A stretch of 64,000 nt of DNA from positions 105,908-169,907 of the forward strand of contig JAGVSM010003561.1 in assembly GCA_022494885.1 (NCBI GenBank), read 5' to 3'. Below the pieces are notes generated by a model. The model saw nothing but the letters and a program-made list of their open reading frames with translations, made no database searches and was not told the DNA's origin. Origin of the DNA: Micrasema longulum. Lineage: Eukaryota > Arthropoda > Insecta > Trichoptera > Brachycentridae. Made by a program: the position numbers and the translations under genes. Positions 59,340-64,000 of this stretch are shown here, one piece after another; the stretch's first letter is position 1, and every line of letters begins with the position of its first letter.

Positions 59340-60100
59340 ACCTACTTTCTGGAACAACTTATTTCAGTTTGCGACAATACAGAACAGTCTCTGTCGCGGG
59401 GTGAATCAAGGGAGAAATGGCTTAACAATAAGAAGCATGAAAATGTAGGACAAAGGATTCCCCTTTGTATTAACTACCCTTTAAAGCGGCGCCGGCGTTA
59501 TAATGAGGCTTGATACATCCGTCTCTTTGTTGGCAAAAAAAAAACACAACTAAATATAATTCTTGATTCAGTATTTTCATAGGAGACACCGTTAATTCTC
59601 GCGCCAGGGTGCATATTCAAATAAGTCACAAATCGGTAAAAATGAGATTTAAACGCCACAAAAGATTTCTTTGTCTTTCGATGTGTGTAGTCAGTTAAGT
59701 ACGGTTAAACTTCTTAGAGGAAACGCGGTCTGCCCGCATTTTCTCCCTGGATTAGATCAGTGATTTTTTACATACTTTAGCTTGAATTACATATATCCAA
59801 TAAAGATTTGAACTGTTTTGCTTTTTTGAAAAATTGTTTTTTAAAGGAAGAGTAAAAACCCAATAAAGTGCCTAGTTTTATCGGCCACCGTCTTAAGTAC
59901 TAACAAATACGTTAAATAATCTTGAAAAACGGAAAATTTACCGACACATAAAGTTTCATTTTAATACTTGTTCTAAAAAAATTAAACTAAATCGGTTTAA
60001 TTTTAGGGTATGGGAAACGGGAGAAACCTCGATTTTGTCGATGTGAGTCAGGCATAATCAATTCAATGTGCAGTTATATTTTCCGCATATTATCAGGTAG
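59340..60100. other. no recognisable gene
   Basis: No frame or repeat recognised. Confidence 0.45.
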
Positions 60101-60104
60101 GTAT

Positions 60105-60985
60105 TTTTTTATTTGGTTTACAAACAATGAAAAATAATACATAATATAAAGAAATATTCAAATTAAAACAAAATACACTACTTATTTTTCATCAATTACA
60201 TGTAAACACCAATAAAACACATATTGAAATAAAATGAACAATACAAATTATTTAAATATAAATTAAATTAGTTTAAAGATCAATTCATTAATATAAAATA
60301 CACATTGAAAATTAAATAAATTAAATAAACAATGAAAATTATTAAAATAAAATTATTGTAAAAAATCCTTTATTTATATAAAACTAATAAAAGCAATTGA
60401 TTAAATACTAATAAAATAATCATTGAAATAAAACTAGCAATGTAAGTAATCAAAATTAAATTATTGTAAAAATTTATACAAAAACGCTTGAAATCACCTA
60501 AACAATCCAGTGTCTAAAATTTAATGTCAATCTCTACGTTTTCAATGCTGTTGTATAATCTACACATGCTTGATATTGGATTGAAGAAGAAAACATTAAT
60601 CTTAAATAAAGATATGACCATTAAAATCACTGATTTTCATATGACTCAAACAGCTTGAACATGCCAATTTTCCGTTAACAATTTTATATAAATACAACAA
60701 GTCATTTACCTTTATTCTTTTTTCTAACGTTTTAATATGAAAGTGTTGAAGTGTTTATTTGTAACTATACAATTGACATTTCCGCGATAAAAGTCTTAGA
60801 TATTTTTGTACAGATTCAACATTATATATAATATATTTATTGTAATGTGGATTCAAAATGGTTGACCCATATTGCATTTTACTTCTTACTCGAGAGTTAT
60901 ACAATTTCATAGAAGATTGATGGTTTTTGAATGGTTCGTTGCGATTTCCGAGAGAGTGACAGAAAAACAATGTTTAAATACCTAT
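60105..60985 (-). mobile_element. LINE 3' half with RT C-terminal scrap
   Basis: Frame 60755-60970 reads KNHQSSMKLYNSRVRSKMQY, GSTILNPHYNKYI and VESVQKYLRLLSRKCQLY, the post-RT region of Jockey-type LINEs, followed by a long A/T-rich 3' region (60110-60500) of AATAAA-like units. Confidence 0.6.
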
Positions 60986-60989
60986 TCAT

Positions 60990-62890
60990 CAAAATTGTCT
61001 GGCTCCACGTATCTTCATTCAAAAATATTTGATATGCTCTTTTGCAGCATAGCATAAAATAATGTTTTAGGATTGAAGTATAACAAATTATTTTATTTAC
61101 GTTTTTTTCAATAAATATATACTATATTATTAAAAAAAAACATAATTTATTGTTTGTATTTTAGGAATTTGACATAATAAAATTAATAAATCAATTATGT
61201 ATGTAGTAAGTGAAGTCCATTATGTTATTTAGATTTTGTGCCAATTCAGATAAATCCACTACTTTTTTTTGATCTTCTAAAACGCAATAAAATATATTTA
61301 AAGCCAGCAAATTGGACATAAATTTAAAAGTCGATTACATAAATCATCATTTGTTTCACATGAACAAACATAATTATAGTTAGATGAAAGCGAAGAATTT
61401 TTAAAACTTTGTTATTTCTGTATCTCAAAATGACAATTTTGGACTCAACTGGATACACCCGGGAAATTTGTCAAGATTAGGATAAGAAACCGTTGACCGA
61501 AAACCTAGATACTTACAGTTCTTTTAAATCTTTAATAATCTTTGCTTAACGTTTGTGTGCGTAACAATAAATTATTCTAGTGGGCCTACTAACATAAACG
61601 AAATTAGAATGTTTCCTTAGTTCATTGACAGGAACTAACACATCAACATAGGGTTATTCAACATTCGAACGCACTGTACCAAAGTGGACACATTTTTGAT
61701 GTATTCTTTTGGCCAATTAAATATTCCATCCCACAGAAACGGAAATACAAAAGTCTGTGAAAAGGGGAAAAAAAATTGTGTATTTTGTTTAAAGGATTTC
61801 CAATATTTCCTTCTACGATACTACGAGATAAACTAATATATTTTGAAGTATAACACTGTGGTTGTTTCAGGGTTATCCTAAGCCACCCCAAGAGGTTTTG
61901 GAATATTTATAATCCAATGTGGTTTTCGTTGTCACAATACATAGGAATCTTAGTTAATGCGTTGTGTGGTGTAGGGGGTATGCTTAAGTAGGGGTTACTT
62001 TATAGCAATAAGGGATGATAATATGTTTTTGCTACCTATTTAACAGCTATTTATTTACTCGATTCCATAGACATGCGAGTAATTACCGTATAAAAATACA
62101 TAATATTACATTTTTGAACATTTGATGGCATGCTGTTATTTTCTGCCCGATTTCTGTAGAATTTTTATTGCATAATACACGATAAGATTAATTTTGTTTA
62201 TCTTTAAAATACGTAAGAATGTTTCAATGAACCGAGAGACTAAAATTGCCTACGTAAACTTAAATCACAAACAATAATAACAAAAAAAGTATTACAAACA
62301 CACATGAAAAAAATGACATTAATTTCCCTTATTGAAATATTGTGGTAAGTTTTAATTTATCTACATTTTGAATATGTTAAAAGACCAGGAAAGTCAATTA
62401 ACTAAACGTTTTTAGTGATGCTTATTTTTTGCAGTAAAGTGTTATTTCAACTAAGCTATACAACTTTTTAAGTATGGATATATCGGTAAGTAAAATGAAA
62501 AACAATGTTTTCAAAACTCTAGTCCATAAATAGATTGCTAAAAGGACTAAACAGGAAGCTGAGGAATATGTTTCATATATCAGAATATAATTTTGATTTC
62601 CGGAAGGTCCTTTCTCATTTTATTAATATTGGAATGTTTTAAAATCTTTTTCCATATTTTTAAAAAATATTTACACAATTGATTTGAAAGTATGTACTAT
62701 TATGTAAAAATAAATAATACTCTGACACTCCGAAACGTGCCTGTCGGCCAGTGGAGTGGCTAAATTATTTACATTTACATTTTCTTTTGTAAACTATGAA
62801 TTTGTACTACGTATTGGATTAAATAAATAAAAAAAACAAAAACTACAGTATTAAAGGTGTTAAATAAAACAGATAATACAAAAAAGTAAT
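60990..62890. other. no recognisable gene
   Basis: The longest frame (61658-61891, minus) has no motif. Splice-like ATGGATATATCG|GTAAGT at 62474 has no supporting exon. Confidence 0.45.
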
Positions 62891-62895
62891 CAGTT

Positions 62896-63120
62896 AAACC
62901 ACGGCCCCGGTGACAATAGGAAGTTAACAGAGCCATCTTGAATGGGGAAATGTCTCATACCACGAATATCGATAAAAATATGTGAAATGAATTTAGCAAA
63001 ATGAATTGCGTTTTCAAAATCAACATGTATATTGTGGGTATATGTTTTATTCATCATAAATTTTTAAATAAAATTGCTAAAACATTCGTCTCCACAAAAA
63101 CGCGACTTGTTTGGCCCTGA
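62896..63120. repeat. possible diverged R2/CNGGGCCCCG element end
   Basis: GGCCCCGGTGACAATAGGAAGTTAACAG resembles the ends at 6847 and 37405; the other end is not clear (TTGTTTGGCCCTGAT near 63108). Confidence 0.3.
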
Positions 63121-63521
63121 TAAATGTGACGTCAAGATTTGTGACGACATTCTATTTAAATGTAAACTATTTCTATTTAAATGTAAAGGGGCGTAGCCAA
63201 TACAATGAACCGTCTTCGCAGAAATTTAAAATTATATTTTTCAAAGTTTTTTTATGCTACTAAAAAGGACAATTTTTTTTTCGACAGTATTTCATAGACT
63301 CGTATTCATTTATACATAATTGTTAAGTTAAAACGTTTTACTGTCCTATTCTCAATGAAGTAAAATCAAATTTTATGAATTAAAATTTAAATATTAATGT
63401 TTATAAAAAACAGGTGCTAAATTAAAGGTAACTTACGAAGATACTTAATAGTTTTGTACACATATATACATTTTTGGATATTTTTACATAATAAACAATT
63501 GAAGATATTGCTGTAAACTTT

Positions 63522-63603
63522 TTATTGTAATTCGGTCACAGAAAGGTAAAATTCTGTAGAAGATCTTTTTGACTCTAAATCACCATCATCCATATTTTCA
63601 TAA
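63522..63603 (-). CDS. possible terminal exon of a gene beyond the right edge
   Basis: After acceptor TTAAACCTGCAG, an open frame reads YENMDDGDLESKRSSTEFYL then SVTELQ and TAA (63522-63524), overlapped by AATAAA. It has a phase consistent with one base completing an upstream codon. The acidic/Ser content looks like a protein tail, but no upstream exon is visible before 64000 and I recognise no family. Confidence 0.3.
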
Positions 63604-64000
63604 CTGCAGGTTTAATTAAAAAATATTGTAGTTCGAATGCAATTATATTGACATAATTTGATTTACGTTATAAATATACCTATAACAAATAAAATAATTT
63701 GGGTTTTTAAGGCACTCGCGAGTTTTATATTAATTAAAACAAGACACTATTCGATTATTTAGAATTCCCGTCATCAGCAGCTCAATCACAAATCATTTTC
63801 GACGTGCTTAAAAACATGCTAAGCATTCGAGCGATCACAATGAACAATAATGAACATGCTTAAGTAATCGCAGTCACAAGTCAACGCTCGAGTCGGTTTG
63901 TTTTTGGTTTTCCTCGTAAATAAATACATTTCACTGGCAAAAAATCAGCGTTTACTGTAAAAAATAATACAATATAATGCATTTGCAAAATAGTAAGGAG
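63604..64000. other. no recognisable gene
   Basis: No further exon seen. TCATCAGCAGCTCAATCAC near 63773 is unexplained. Confidence 0.4.

Noticed and set aside
62474..62492. ATGGATATATCG|GTAAGT as a first coding exon
   Set aside because: Four codons only, no upstream promoter or downstream exon recognised.
62720..62765. CTGACACTCCGAAACGTGCCTGTCGG, resembling a hammerhead
   Set aside because: The GAAAC...GTC half is present but there is no room for stem II after CTGA and no CTGANGA core.

Overview
This window looks like a repeat-rich, AT-rich insect nuclear genome fragment. A lepidopteran is my best guess. The reasons are a spliced ZAD/C2H2 zinc-finger gene, a type II tRNA-Leu, tRNA-derived SINEs, dispersed repeats that begin ACTAATATTATAAATGC, and mariner, piggyBac, hAT, pogo, Penelope and several LINE families. 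The species and order are inferred, not proven.

Only two features look like intact host genes. The first is a five-exon minus-strand gene (1390-6125) that I could splice completely: 319 aa with an N-terminal ZAD zinc-binding domain, an acidic/basic linker with an AT-hook-like motif, and two C-terminal zinc fingers, the second with unusual spacing. The second is a minus-strand tRNA-Leu(CAG) at 7756-7839. A possible terminal exon of another minus-strand gene (63522-63603) runs off the right side. All remaining coding signal comes from broken transposable elements.

Layout: 1-220 LINE remnant; 1390-6125 ZAD gene with transposon-filled introns; 8.5-9.85 kb Penelope-like element (RT plus GIY-YIG) with inverted terminal copies; 11-16.2 kb DNA transposons including a complete but dead 2.76-kb hAT with a perfect 8-bp target duplication; 16.9-17.8 kb mariner interrupted by a piggyBac-type element at TTAA; 18.6-23.7 kb LINE and mariner fragments; 24.1-28.6 kb foldback and nested elements; 30.5-31.4 kb LINE 3' end with a 43-unit 9-bp minisatellite; 32.6-33.6 kb interrupted LINE; 34-37.7 kb palindromes and LINE tails; 42.3-45.2 kb ribozyme-bearing inverted repeat and LINE reverse-transcriptase remnants; 45.4-53.3 kb repeated MITEs and a 5'-truncated LINE with a 335-codon reading frame; 56.4-61 kb more LINE pieces; the rest without recognisable genes.

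The most interesting thread is a set of hammerhead-ribozyme-like motifs. At 2401-2648 a 212-bp non-coding insertion, flanked by an 18-bp direct repeat, carries a complete hammerhead-like core between perfect 41-bp inverted repeats. Further motifs lie in the Penelope-like element (8.6 kb), at 26.7 kb, in a 180-bp-arm inverted repeat (42.3-42.8 kb), at 54.9 kb, and as 3' halves at 34.3, 37.1 and 57.8 kb. Across these copies the stem II sequences differ but keep pairing. In most, the segment after GAA is a perfect short palindrome (ACGT, ACCGGT, ACGCGT, AGCGCT, ACAATTGT), which suggests ribozymes with minimal or dimeric stem III, as reported for Penelope-like elements.
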